35,204 nt of DNA from Caryophanales bacterium UBA2253 (GTDB lineage Bacteria > Bacillota_I > Bacilli_A > ML615J-28 > CAG-698). The notes under the pieces were generated by a model, which saw only the letters and a list, made by a program, of their open reading frames with translations, searched no databases and was not told the origin of the DNA. Where the stretch lies: positions 1-35,204 of the forward strand of contig DDXT01000033.1 in NCBI GenBank assembly GCA_002347755.1, in the 5' to 3' direction. Of the stretch, positions 1-8,325 are shown one piece after another. A program made the position numbers and the translations under genes. The first letter of the stretch is position 1. Every line of letters begins with the position of its first letter.

Positions 1-180
1 TCAATTTCATTTTACCATATACACAAGAAATAATATGTTTACGTATTTGGCTTATTTACTATACCTGATGATGGGAAATATTTCAATATGAATAATGCTT
101 TTTATCAGTCTTTATCTTGAAAAGAACGATAAATTTAAATACTAAAATCCAAACTTTCATGGTTTTTAAGGAGGATTATT
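1..180. other. AT-rich region upstream of the pirin gene, no gene recognised
   Basis: Short open frames run in from the left edge but none resembles a known protein. The stretch ends with a strong ribosome binding site (AAGGAGG near 169-175) for the pirin gene. A weak TTGAAA near 117 could be a -35 element, but no good -10 follows at the right distance, so no promoter is called. Confidence 0.4.
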
Positions 181-1044
181 ATGAGTCAGTTAAAAACAAT
201 CAAAAAAATAGTGACCGGACAAAGAGCAGTCGATGGCGCGGGGGTCAAATTGGTCCGGGTCTTTGGAAATTATGATACCAAAGATTTCGATCCTTTCCTC
301 ATGTTGGACGCTTTCGATTCCACTAACCCCAACGATTATACCAAAGGATTCCCATGGCATCCGCACCGCGGGATTGAGACCATAACCTATCTGATCAAAG
401 GGGACATCGAACATGGTGACAATTTGGGAAACCGCGGAAGCATTTTGGACGGAGATTGCCAATGGATGACCGCCGGATCCGGGATCGTTCATCAGGAACT
501 GCCCAAATCCAGCGAGCGTCTGCTTGGGGCGCAATTGTGGCTGAATCTGCCGGCCAAGGATAAGATGACCGATCCAATCTACGGAGACATTAAGAAAAAA
601 GATATCCCGGTCATTGAAGAAAACGGCACCAAGATCCGGGTTATCGCCGGCGATTACTTCGGCACCAAAGGTGCTTTTGAGGGGAAGTTTGTGAAAGCCA
701 CTTATTTGGATGTTGAAATTCCGAAAGGGAAAGAATGGTCGTTTTCCAACGAAAAGGACAACACGCTATTCATCTACATCTTTTCCGGGAAGGCCATATT
801 TGATCCTTCCAAGAGCATTGAAAATGTTAAGGACTTAATTGATGAAAAACAAGCCGTATTGTTTAACAATGGGGAAAAGTTTTGGATAAAAGCCGCTGAT
901 CATGGCATTCGTTTCATCCTTTTGACTGCCAAACCGGTAAACGAACCCATTGCCTGGGGCGGACCGATTGTCATGAATACCCGCGAAGAGCTGAACAAAG
1001 CTTTTAAAGAATTGGATTCCAATACCTTTATAAAAAAACATTAG
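181..1044 (+). CDS. pirin family protein
   Basis: A 287-residue bicupin protein of the pirin family. Bacterial pirins are metal-binding cupins; some, such as E. coli YhhW, show quercetin 2,3-dioxygenase activity, and others act as redox or metabolic regulators. The N-terminal cupin carries the expected metal ligands His60 and His62 (in PWHPHRGIET) and His104 and Glu106 (in GIVHQELP). Length matches the usual 230-300 residues. The start is set by AAGGAGG about 6 bases upstream of the ATG. It is monocistronic, closed by a clear terminator at 1081-1120. The substrate cannot be told from sequence, so oxidase versus regulator stays open. It is cytoplasmic, with no signal peptide. Confidence 0.9.
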   Translation: MSQLKTIKKIVTGQRAVDGAGVKLVRVFGNYDTKDFDPFLMLDAFDSTNPNDYTKGFPWHPHRGIETITYLIKGDIEHGDNLGNRGSILDGDCQWMTAGSGIVHQELPKSSERLLGAQLWLNLPAKDKMTDPIYGDIKKKDIPVIEENGTKIRVIAGDYFGTKGAFEGKFVKATYLDVEIPKGKEWSFSNEKDNTLFIYIFSGKAIFDPSKSIENVKDLIDEKQAVLFNNGEKFWIKAADHGIRFILLTAKPVNEPIAWGGPIVMNTREELNKAFKELDSNTFIKKH

Positions 1045-1080
1045 AAAGCGAAGAAATGTTACCTTTTCCCAAAGAATAAG

Positions 1081-1120
1081 GGCCGTCAGTTTGTAGTTAG
1101 TTAAACTGGCGGCCTTTTTC
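1081..1120 (+). terminator. rho-independent terminator of the pirin gene
   Basis: The 12-base arms GGCCGTCAGTTT and AAACTGGCGGCC pair, with one G-U wobble, around a 10-base loop and are followed by TTTTTC. It lies 36 bases after the pirin stop codon. Confidence 0.9.
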
Positions 1121-1316
1121 TTGCTTTATTTTTAAACATTATTGGCAAATTAGCTCATTTTTTTTGATAAGACGGTCCCTGACGGAAAACAAATAATCAA
1201 AAAAATCTTCAAACGATCTTCACGCAAATTTGCTAAATACTTTCCCGAAAAAAATGGAAAAGTTCTTCATTGTCAATCGTTGGGCTTATGTAAAAATACT
1301 GAGGGAAAACTGAAAA

Positions 1317-1859
1317 TCAACTTTTCCTTAAAACATAAAGTTTGGAAGGCATTAACCCGGTTGGCCTATCGTAAATGACATTCTTAACAAACTTAAACCC
1401 ACATTTCTCCGCGACTCGCTTCGATTGATGATTGAAATCAAAATGCCCATAAACAAGAAAATCTAAATTCATTTCTTTAAACAGCCATTCGATCACACCT
1501 TGAATGGCTTCAGGCATTAACCCTTGGCCCCAATAATCTTTTGCAAGAACACAGCCAATTTCTCTGCCCTTTAATGCTTTATATTCCGGAAGTTCATCTT
1601 CATCATACTTTTCAATTCCTAATGACCCGATTACTTTTCCAAAGTATTCCAAAGCAAAGGTTTTCTTTTCATTTATAAACATATTTAAGATTCTTTTTGT
1701 CTCATCAATATCTTTATGATGATTCCATCCCGCGTTTTCGCCAACGCCTTCAACGGAGGCATATTCATAAAAATCGTTTAAATCACTTTCTTTAAATGAC
1801 CTTAAAATAAGCCGATTGGTTAAAATTGTTTTATCACTTACATCTATTTGTACATTCAT
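1317..1859 (-). CDS. GNAT family N-acetyltransferase (RimJ/RimL-like)
   Basis: A 180-residue acetyl-CoA-dependent N-acetyltransferase. The N-terminal pattern TNRLILRSFKESDLNDFYEYAS is typical of the Acetyltransf_3 (RimJ/RimL) branch. The acetyl-CoA loop region reads GCVLAKDYWGQGLMPEA, and the C-terminal NHQSKRVAEKCGFK is the usual end of the fold. Reading could begin 14 codons earlier, but the ATG at 1859 has GGAG six bases upstream and gives the usual family length, so it is preferred. The substrate is unknown. The gene is visibly more AT-rich than the genes from 3420 onward, as is its neighbour at 1996-3303. No terminator was found after it. Confidence 0.85.
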   Translation of the reverse strand: MNVQIDVSDKTILTNRLILRSFKESDLNDFYEYASVEGVGENAGWNHHKDIDETKRILNMFINEKKTFALEYFGKVIGSLGIEKYDEDELPEYKALKGREIGCVLAKDYWGQGLMPEAIQGVIEWLFKEMNLDFLVYGHFDFNHQSKRVAEKCGFKFVKNVIYDRPTGLMPSKLYVLRKS

Positions 1860-1995
1860 ATTTTCTCCAAAAAATCGCAAACAATAGATTTTCCCATCCA
1901 TCTTCTGATTAATTCAAATAAACAGGCCATACATATCAAAATAGCATCAGTTATAAATCTTTGCGGATAATCCCCTAAATCACCACATTTAATAT

Positions 1996-3303
1996 TTACT
2001 TTATGAACCTAAGTAAAAAATCGGTTATTCCAATGATTGTAAAACCATTGTCATCTTTACATTCATCAATAGGCCTATTAATTACTACAATTTTCTGTAT
2101 TTGATCATTTAGTGCTATGTAGGGTTTTATCTCTCTAGCTTTTGTTTCTGCATTTGAAATATCTGATGAAACTTGGATATAGTATTTTTTATTGCCTTTT
2201 TCGGCAATAAAATCTATTTCAAAATTTTTCTTTATGCTTTTGCCATCTTTATTTTTTTCAACTCTTTCAAATGTTCCAACATTGATACTATAACCATTAT
2301 ACTTAAGTTCATTAAATACAATATTTTCCAACATTTGGCCTTCGTCAGGGAAAATAAAATCTAATCGTGCGTTTCTTAAACCTGTATCAATAAAATAGTA
2401 TTTTCTAAGTGCGCCTATTTCCATTCTTCCTTTAACATCATATCTCTTTACTTCTTGAATTATAAAAGAGTCTTCAAAATAATTTAAATACTTAGTCACG
2501 GTTTCCTTATCTATTTCATCATGAGCGATACTTTTATATGTATTTGAAATTTTTTCAGCATTTATCAATTCTCCGGTACAAGAACTAATTATGTTGGCAA
2601 GTGTATCTAAGGCTTCGCTTTTCTTTAAATGATTATGTTCAATGATATCTCGAAAATATGTGGTATTAAATAAACCTTTTAGGTATTCTCTTTTTTCCTC
2701 TTTATTGCTTAGTACAGCTAAAGGCATTCCCCCATACATCATAAACTCATTTATGGCTCGAAATTCATCCAAAGAAGAATATTTAGTAAATTCTTCAAAT
2801 GAAAGCGGAAATAGTTGGATATTAGTGGCTTTATCTCTAAATTCGGTAACGATATCAGTAGACAGCATCCTTGAGTTACTTCCTGTCACATATAAATCAA
2901 TATTTTTTTCTTTGGATAATCCCAATACAACATCAACAAACGTTATTGTATCCTTATCATTTTTTCTAGCTATTATGTGTTTCCCGTTTGCATTAATTGG
3001 ATTGACAATTGAATTTACTAATTGAATTTCATCAATGAAGACATAACAATCATTTTTGTTTTTGCAATACTCTCTAACAAATTCCCCTAATAATAATGGG
3101 TCACGATATTTAAAGTTCATATCATTATCAAGTTCAATCATTAATATATTCGATTCACTTATCCCGCTATTAACTAAATAGCTATAATAAATTTCTTTTA
3201 GTAAATATGATTTACCACATCTTCTAATTCCAGTTATAATTTTAGGAAACCCATTATTCTGATATTTAATTAATTGATTTAAATATTTGTCTCTTTTTAT
3301 CAT
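1996..3303 (-). CDS. AAA family ATPase with DUF4143 domain
   Basis: A 435-residue ATPase of the AAA_14/DUF4143 family, common in bacteria and archaea but without a settled function. The Walker A motif is GIRRCGKS (about residues 25-32), Walker B is YVFIDEIQ, and the sensor-like segment is YVTGSNSRML. The C-terminal part has the DUF4143 features KYYFIDTGLRNARL and a nuclease-fold-like EIDFIAEKGNKKYYIQVS. Family members are often mobile and vary between strains. The start ATG has GGAG about 7 bases upstream. Its promoter at 3348-3376 is nearly perfect. Base composition is much more AT-rich than the downstream chromosome, suggesting horizontal gain. It has no obvious functional partner here. Confidence 0.88.
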   Translation of the reverse strand: MIKRDKYLNQLIKYQNNGFPKIITGIRRCGKSYLLKEIYYSYLVNSGISESNILMIELDNDMNFKYRDPLLLGEFVREYCKNKNDCYVFIDEIQLVNSIVNPINANGKHIIARKNDKDTITFVDVVLGLSKEKNIDLYVTGSNSRMLSTDIVTEFRDKATNIQLFPLSFEEFTKYSSLDEFRAINEFMMYGGMPLAVLSNKEEKREYLKGLFNTTYFRDIIEHNHLKKSEALDTLANIISSCTGELINAEKISNTYKSIAHDEIDKETVTKYLNYFEDSFIIQEVKRYDVKGRMEIGALRKYYFIDTGLRNARLDFIFPDEGQMLENIVFNELKYNGYSINVGTFERVEKNKDGKSIKKNFEIDFIAEKGNKKYYIQVSSDISNAETKAREIKPYIALNDQIQKIVVINRPIDECKDDNGFTIIGITDFLLRFIK

Positions 3304-3320
3304 TAATAATCTCCTTTTTT

Positions 3321-3332
3321 GTGGAATTCTAC
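3321..3332. repeat. imperfect palindrome matching the rlmD terminator core
   Basis: GTGGAATTCTAC differs by one base from the perfect palindrome GTAGAATTCTAC at 3398-3409. It lies just after the predicted transcription start of the DUF4143 ATPase gene. The two copies flank the promoter, with centres 77 bases apart. Confidence 0.5.
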
Positions 3333-3347
3333 TTTTTATTCGATTAT

Positions 3348-3376
3348 ATTATAGCACTATGCTTAAAATAAGTCAA
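3348..3376 (-). promoter_or_regulatory. sigma-A type promoter of the DUF4143 ATPase gene
   Basis: On the minus strand TTGACT and TATAAT are separated by exactly 17 bases. The predicted start of transcription is about 35 bases ahead of the ATG at 3303. Confidence 0.85.
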
Positions 3377-3388
3377 CTTGTTTAAACG

Positions 3389-3416
3389 AAAAAAAGGTAG
3401 AATTCTACCTTTTTTT
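3389..3416. terminator. palindromic bidirectional terminator after rlmD
   Basis: A perfect palindrome of 28 bases: A-run, GGTAG, AATT, CTACC, T-run. It starts 4 bases after the rlmD stop codon. Transcribed from either strand it gives an 8- to 10-bp stem ending in U residues. Its core GTAGAATTCTAC is repeated with one mismatch at 3321-3332, so it could also serve as an operator site. Confidence 0.75.
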
Positions 3417-3419
3417 AGA

Positions 3420-4763
3420 TTAAATCTTCTTTGAAAGACAAACCACCGTTTCAACATGATATGTCCCAACAAACATGTCCACGATCGCCACTTTTTTGAT
3501 CAAATAATCATTGAGCAAGAAAGTCAGATCCCGGGCCAAGGTCTTGGCTTCACAGGAAACGTAAATGACTTTCTTCGGTTTGATGGCCAAAATGGCTTTC
3601 AAAAATTTCTCGGTGGATCCGCTCCTCGGAGGATCAAGAATGATTGCATCAAAGACACGGCCGGTTTTGGCGGTTTTCTCCAAAAACAAGGTCGCGTCGT
3701 CATTGATGAGCTGAAGGTTGTTCAAATGATTGAGACGCAGGTTTTCCACGCCGTTGATGACCGACTGCTTGTTTGATTCAACCCCGATGACTTGTTTTAC
3801 AAATGGGGAAATCACCATGCCGATGGTTCCCACCCCGCAATAAGCGTCAATGACGGTTTCATTTTTGGTAAATTCTCCGTAATCCAGTATTTTTTGGTAC
3901 AGTTTGGCGGTTTGTTCGGGATTGATCTGAAAGAAAGTCTTGGAAGAAATCTTGAATTTCATCCCGAGCAATTCTTCAACGATGAATCCCGGACCAAAGA
4001 TGATGCGTTCCTGATCGCCGAGAATGATGCTCGTTTGCCTGGTGTTGATGTTTTGGACGATCGAAGTGATTTCCGGGTGTTTTTCCCGAAGCCGGCGCTG
4101 GAAATCATTGCGGCCCGGGAAATTTTCTCCCTGGGTCACGATGACCACCAGGATCTCGCCGGTCGTGAAGGCTTCTTTGATCAAAGCAAAACGCACCAAT
4201 CCGGTTCGTTTGTCTTCGTTGTAAGCGGGGATCTTCATCGAAATCATCAGATTTTGGATGTCTTTCGCGATTTCGTTTTGGGTTTTGGTCTGAACCGGAC
4301 AATTCGTTATCGGCGTTACCCGATGCGACTCATCCTCATAAAACCCGTAAACCAATTTGCCTTCTTTGTACCGATACGCCACTTGCATTTTGTTTCGGTA
4401 GTGAAAAGGATTGGAGGCAGTGATGACATCATCGATTTTTAAACTGATCTTTTTTTCTTTGAAAGCATTCAGAACATAATCTTTCTTGAATTCGATCTGC
4501 GATTTGTAGTCCATGTGCAGAAGCTGACAGCCGCCGCATTTCCCATATACAACGCAGCCGGGGTCCTGACGGATCGGCGAAGGCTTTAAAATCTTCAAGA
4601 CCCGGGCTTTTTGGTACTGATAATCGGAATTTATCTCCAAAAGCGCTTCTTCTTTCGGGAGCAAGTTGGAAACCGCGTGTAAGTCTTTTCCGATTTTCAC
4701 CAACCCCTGGCCGGTATCGGATAATCCCAGGGCTTTAGCGGTGATTTTAGTTATCGGTGACAT
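3420..4763 (-). CDS. rlmD: 23S rRNA (uracil-C5)-methyltransferase, RlmD/RlmCD family
   Basis: A 447-residue SAM-dependent RNA m5U methyltransferase. In Gram-positives a single RlmCD enzyme often modifies both U747 and U1939 of 23S rRNA, so the exact target is not fixed by sequence. An N-terminal TRAM domain is followed by iron-sulfur cysteines C70, C76 and C79 with C155. The methyltransferase part has FQINPEQ, the SAM-binding DAYCGVGTIG, ILDPPRSG, and the catalytic cysteine in YVSCEAKTLARDL. All key residues are present. The start codon overlaps the end of the upstream DUF368 gene by 17 bases, implying cotranscription and coupling; the ribosome binding site is weak. A palindromic terminator follows immediately. 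Confidence 0.92.
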   Translation of the reverse strand: MSPITKITAKALGLSDTGQGLVKIGKDLHAVSNLLPKEEALLEINSDYQYQKARVLKILKPSPIRQDPGCVVYGKCGGCQLLHMDYKSQIEFKKDYVLNAFKEKKISLKIDDVITASNPFHYRNKMQVAYRYKEGKLVYGFYEDESHRVTPITNCPVQTKTQNEIAKDIQNLMISMKIPAYNEDKRTGLVRFALIKEAFTTGEILVVIVTQGENFPGRNDFQRRLREKHPEITSIVQNINTRQTSIILGDQERIIFGPGFIVEELLGMKFKISSKTFFQINPEQTAKLYQKILDYGEFTKNETVIDAYCGVGTIGMVISPFVKQVIGVESNKQSVINGVENLRLNHLNNLQLINDDATLFLEKTAKTGRVFDAIILDPPRSGSTEKFLKAILAIKPKKVIYVSCEAKTLARDLTFLLNDYLIKKVAIVDMFVGTYHVETVVCLSKKI

Positions 4764-5649
4764 TATCTTTTCTCTTTTCGTATTTTTGAAGGGTCACAAC
4801 CCCAAAGATCCCAAAAGCCATGGTGAAGATTCCAATCACCCAACTCAGCCAACCCGAAGCCAGAAAAGCGGCCCCGTATTCCAAATAGACACTAAAAATG
4901 ATGGCGAATGGAGAAGCCCCCAAAAGGCCGAGAATTGCATAATAGAAAGCTTGCGGGGCTTTTTTCAGCAGCCAGGCGATGAACTTCGACACCAAAACCA
5001 TCCCGAGAATCACTCCCAACCCGAAGGGAATGACCGGAACGATCGTTTTAAGGATCAGCGGAAAATCGAAACTGGTCAAGGCCACAAAGAAAGCGCCTAC
5101 GACGCTGACCCAGATGATTTCATAATAACCCAAAGCCAAAAGGATCATTGATCCGCTGACCCCCGGAACCACATTGGCGGTCGCAGCAATCATTGAAAGC
5201 AAGAAAATCAGAATGGCGGTCGGAAAATCAAAATGGTATTCCTGAACCGCTCCCGAATTGATGAATGGCATCCCCACGACCAAGGCTACCCCCGCCAAAA
5301 ACAAAACGATGTCGATGACGCGGATCTTGCTGCGATTGGCATTCTTGAAAGTTCGCGGAAGCGAACCCAAAACCAGGCCCACGAAAAACAAAGCGGTTGG
5401 GATCGGAGCATTCGAAAGCAGCCAAACCAAGGCCCAAATCGAACCGACCACGCCGATCAGCATGCCGATCAGCATCGCCCAGATGTCTTTTAGGGTCGCC
5501 AGCGGTTTGGAAAGCAGATTGGAAAAGGAATTGACGAACGGCTCGTAAATGTTCAGCACCACCGCCATGGCCCCGGCGTTAAACCCGGGAATGGGGATGG
5601 CCATCCCGATCAATATTCCTTTTAACAGATCTAGTAAATATTTCTTCAT
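4747..5649 (-). CDS. popT: DUF368 membrane protein (PopT-type undecaprenyl-phosphate translocase)
   Basis: A 300-residue polytopic membrane protein of the DUF368 family. Members named PopT have been reported to return undecaprenyl phosphate across the membrane for reuse in wall synthesis. Two related signatures are visible, one near residue 20 (AIPIPGFNAGAMAVVLNIYE) and one near residue 160 (ANVVPGVSGSMILLALGYYE), fitting an internally duplicated fold. About eight to nine hydrophobic segments follow. The ATG has AGGTG about 6 bases upstream. It overlaps rlmD and probably shares its transcript. The family assignment is firm; lipid transport in this organism is inferred from family knowledge. 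Confidence 0.88.
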   Translation of the reverse strand: MKKYLLDLLKGILIGMAIPIPGFNAGAMAVVLNIYEPFVNSFSNLLSKPLATLKDIWAMLIGMLIGVVGSIWALVWLLSNAPIPTALFFVGLVLGSLPRTFKNANRSKIRVIDIVLFLAGVALVVGMPFINSGAVQEYHFDFPTAILIFLLSMIAATANVVPGVSGSMILLALGYYEIIWVSVVGAFFVALTSFDFPLILKTIVPVIPFGLGVILGMVLVSKFIAWLLKKAPQAFYYAILGLLGASPFAIIFSVYLEYGAAFLASGWLSWVIGIFTMAFGIFGVVTLQKYEKRKDNVTDN

Positions 5650-5675
5650 GATTCACCTATTCTTCATTTTAGTTA

Positions 5676-5681
5676 ATTATA
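5676..5681 (-). promoter_or_regulatory. probable -10 element for the DUF368-rlmD unit
   Basis: A perfect TATAAT on the minus strand lies 27 bases upstream of the DUF368 ATG. The matching -35 (TGGAAT at 17 bases) is poor. Confidence 0.5.
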
Positions 5682-5704
5682 CACCATAAAAAGCATTAAT
5701 TCCA

Positions 5705-5733
5705 TAAAAAAGGCTTTGAATCTTTTCAAAGCC
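5705..5733 (-). terminator. rho-independent terminator after the alpha/beta hydrolase gene
   Basis: Minus-strand arms GGCTTTGAA and TTCAAAGCC around a short loop, followed by TTTTTT. It lies 10 bases past the stop codon and closes the minus-strand series from 10153 to 5744. Confidence 0.92.
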
Positions 5734-5743
5734 GTTGGTTCTT

Positions 5744-6499
5744 TCATTCATCCAAAAACCTAAGCAGGTCGGTAATCAGCTGCTGATTGAAAGCGGATCT
5801 CAGCATCAAATGGGAAAGATGGTCGTAAATGCGAAGTTTGCTTTGCTTGTTCGTGCACATTTCCCAAACAAAACGGATCGATTTGATCGGAACCAGCTGA
5901 TCAAGCTTTCCCCAAGCCAAAAAGCAAGGATTTTTGATCTCGGTAACGCCGTCGTTGGCCCGGCGGATCAAGCTTCTGAAGTTTCGAAAAGCGCTTCGAA
6001 AGTAAGTGTGCAGGTATTTTTCATACAGAAACCGCAGACTATCTTTGTCTTCTTCCAAAGTATTCGAAAGAATGATCCGATACTGATGTTTAGTCTGCTC
6101 ATCTTTCGCAATGGCCGCTCTTTCCAAAGACACGAAGTTGACCGCGTAATCCTTAAGTTTCGCATAAGGCAGAAAGATGTTGAAATAAATGTTGCCCGGC
6201 GCCAAAAGCACCAATTTCCGGAAGACGTATTTGTTGCTCAGGTATACTCCCAAGGCTCCTCCCATCGAATAACCGATGACGTCAATGATCTCATAATCCT
6301 TTTGCAATCGCTCGAAGCAATTCTCCAACTCGATGAAGGTTTTCTCGTCATTGAAATCGTGGTAGTCCTCTCCCGGGTGATGGCCCGGATAGACCAATCG
6401 TTCAACATGGTCATATCGGGCTTTCAATTGAGGAATGATCGGGGAAAAATCATTCTGATCGGATAAAAACCCATGCAATAACAAAACGGCTTTTTTCAT
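5744..6499 (-). CDS. alpha/beta hydrolase (carboxylesterase-like)
   Basis: A 251-residue single-domain alpha/beta hydrolase with no signal peptide. The oxyanion-hole region is LLLHGF (residues 6-11). The nucleophile is Ser78 in GYSMGG, the acid is probably Asp200 in WGKLDQLVP, and the histidine is probably His230 in YDHLSHLM. The size and the short acidic segment after HGFLSDQNDF resemble the monoglyceride lipase/carboxylesterase (Est30-like) group. The substrate cannot be assigned. The ATG has AGGGGG about 8 bases upstream. It lies 25 bases after the DUF554 gene and is the last gene before the terminator at 5705. Confidence 0.87.
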   Translation of the reverse strand: MKKAVLLLHGFLSDQNDFSPIIPQLKARYDHVERLVYPGHHPGEDYHDFNDEKTFIELENCFERLQKDYEIIDVIGYSMGGALGVYLSNKYVFRKLVLLAPGNIYFNIFLPYAKLKDYAVNFVSLERAAIAKDEQTKHQYRIILSNTLEEDKDSLRFLYEKYLHTYFRSAFRNFRSLIRRANDGVTEIKNPCFLAWGKLDQLVPIKSIRFVWEMCTNKQSKLRIYDHLSHLMLRSAFNQQLITDLLRFLDE

Positions 6500-6524
6500 T
6501 GGTTTTCCCCCTTTCGAAAACTTG

Positions 6525-7223
6525 TTAGAAAATCAAAAAATAGAGAATGACGATCAACAAACTCGGGATCATGTTGGCCAGCTTGATCTTTTCGGTCCGA
6601 AAGAAATTCAACCCGATGCAAGCTACGATCGCATAGCCGACCATGCTGAAAGCGGAAACAAAGTCCGCGGGCATGAAATCTCCGAAAGCCAATCCCAAAC
6701 CGGTGATGGCACCCTGATAGATCAAGACCGGAAGGACGGAGAATATGACTCCGTAACCCAAAGTCGAAGCCAAAACGATGGCGGTTATGCCGTCGATCAT
6801 GGCTTTCAGGTAAATGACCGAAGGGTCTCCCAAGGCCGCGCTGATGCTCCCCACAATGGCCATGGCCCCGACGCAGAAAATCAGACTGGCGGCGATGAAT
6901 CCTTCGGAGAATTTTCCTTTGCTAATCTTTTTTTCCAAATATTCCCCGAATCGATTCAGATGATGATCAATTTTGAGAATTTCTCCCAAAAACGTTCCCA
7001 AAGCCAAACTGATCAAAAGCAATAATTCATATTGCGTGGAAAGCATGTTGTCTTCGATGACCAGCATCCCTTTCAGGACGCCCGCCAACCCAATGATGAG
7101 AACCACGATCCCAACAACTTTCAGAACCGCTTCGAAAATCTCTTTTTTGATCAATTTTCGAAACAGCAATCCGATGATTCCCCCGGCCGCAATCGCCAGG
7201 GCATTTATCAAGGTGGCCAACAT
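6525..7223 (-). CDS. DUF554 domain-containing membrane protein
   Basis: A 232-residue membrane protein of the DUF554 family (YqgA/YdfK-like), whose function is not established. The first hydrophobic segment ATLINALAIAAGGIIG is typical, as are the later segments around CVGAMAIVGSISAALGDPS and KAMIDGITAIVLASTLGYG. Six to seven membrane spans are likely. The start lies 4 bases after the stop codon of the phosphatase-family gene, and its weak ribosome binding site sits inside that gene's last codons. It is therefore probably translationally coupled. Confidence 0.88.
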   Translation of the reverse strand: MLATLINALAIAAGGIIGLLFRKLIKKEIFEAVLKVVGIVVLIIGLAGVLKGMLVIEDNMLSTQYELLLLISLALGTFLGEILKIDHHLNRFGEYLEKKISKGKFSEGFIAASLIFCVGAMAIVGSISAALGDPSVIYLKAMIDGITAIVLASTLGYGVIFSVLPVLIYQGAITGLGLAFGDFMPADFVSAFSMVGYAIVACIGLNFFRTEKIKLANMIPSLLIVILYFLIF

Positions 7224-7227
7224 ATCT

Positions 7228-8325
7228 TTATCCGTTCAGCCTGAAAGTCAGTTTGACCGGATTATGATCGCTGTACAAATAATCGTTTTCAATGTTGGTG
7301 ACGGCCACAGTCGCTATCTTCTCATTGACGATGAATCCGTCGATGACCGCCTGGTAATTGACTCCCGGAACATAGGGAATGTCACTGCTTCTACAGGTCC
7401 CGACGTTGTTCGCCGTCGCAAACCGATAACCATCGGGCAGGTCCGCTTCGGTCAAAACGTAAACCCAGACCGGAACTTTTTGCTCAGTCGGGAACAAATT
7501 GATGCTGCCCGCGATGTCATGGTTGAAATCTCCCCCCACGATCACGTAGTTGTCTTTCTCCGCTTCCAGAATCAATTTTAGAGCGGCCAACTGGGCTTGA
7601 CGAACCAGTCCTCCCGCGTCGTACGCGGACATGTGAATGTTGATCAGCACCAGATCGGTTCCATCGCTGGTGGGGATTCTGGTCAACAAGAAGCAGCGGT
7701 CCAAATCAAAAAACTTGGCCGGGAAGGAATCGTCAATCGGCAACTGATGGCGGACCGCCGAATCAATCTGATATTTTGAAAAGGAAGCGATCCCCGATTG
7801 GGTCTTTCCGATCGGATCATGAAACGGATAGAAAAGATAAGCCGAATGGAAATTTCCCGCGAAAACCGAACCATGACCGGTAAAATGGGCGCGAATGGCG
7901 GCTAACTGGTCAACGTCGTAACTGCGGTCGGCTTCGACGTCCACTTCCTGAAAAAACAGAAAATCGGGATCAAACGCCGAAACGGCGGCGATGGCGCCAT
8001 TGGTATTGGCGTTGACGACTTCCAAGTTTTTGGCTTTTCCGCTGGCCCCATGGGTCTTTTCGCCGGTCAGCATTTCGCCGCTGTCCATGAAAAAGGAGAA
8101 TTCCGGATCATATGCCCCAAAACCGATGTTGTAAGTCGTGATGACATATTCTCCGCTCACATCCAAAAGGGCGGTGGGGTTGGACTCCGGAACAATGATC
8201 GCTTCATCATTGATTCGGTAATATTGAACGCTGATGTAACCCACATAGCCGCCAACCACGACCAACAAAAACCCGAGCAAAATGATCAAGCAGCGGGCGG
8301 TTATTTTAATTATTCTTCGGACCAT
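7228..8325 (-). CDS. membrane-anchored endonuclease/exonuclease/phosphatase family protein
   Basis: A 365-residue protein with one N-terminal membrane span (about residues 12-33, after a basic RRIIK) and a large outside-facing endonuclease/exonuclease/phosphatase domain. Family motifs are present in order: TTYNIGFG, FLFFQEVD (metal-binding Glu), INIHMSAYD, VGGDFNHD, VIDGFIV and the C-terminal YSDHNPV with the catalytic Asp-His. This superfamily (DNase I-like) includes nucleases, phosphodiesterases and lipid phosphatases, and the substrate is not apparent. The C-terminal end is complete. It overlaps the dehydrogenase gene by 20 bases. Confidence 0.88.
   Translation of the reverse strand: MVRRIIKITARCLIILLGFLLVVVGGYVGYISVQYYRINDEAIIVPESNPTALLDVSGEYVITTYNIGFGAYDPEFSFFMDSGEMLTGEKTHGASGKAKNLEVVNANTNGAIAAVSAFDPDFLFFQEVDVEADRSYDVDQLAAIRAHFTGHGSVFAGNFHSAYLFYPFHDPIGKTQSGIASFSKYQIDSAVRHQLPIDDSFPAKFFDLDRCFLLTRIPTSDGTDLVLINIHMSAYDAGGLVRQAQLAALKLILEAEKDNYVIVGGDFNHDIAGSINLFPTEQKVPVWVYVLTEADLPDGYRFATANNVGTCRSSDIPYVPGVNYQAVIDGFIVNEKIATVAVTNIENDYLYSDHNPVKLTFRLNG

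Noticed and set aside
3792..4442. Long plus-strand frame of 216 codons opposite rlmD
   Set aside because: It lies inside a gene with full family motifs on the other strand, has no ribosome binding site, and its translation is low-complexity in the way of antisense frames. The same holds for the antisense frames at 5735-6466, 6522-7025, 8282-8902 and 11787-12584.
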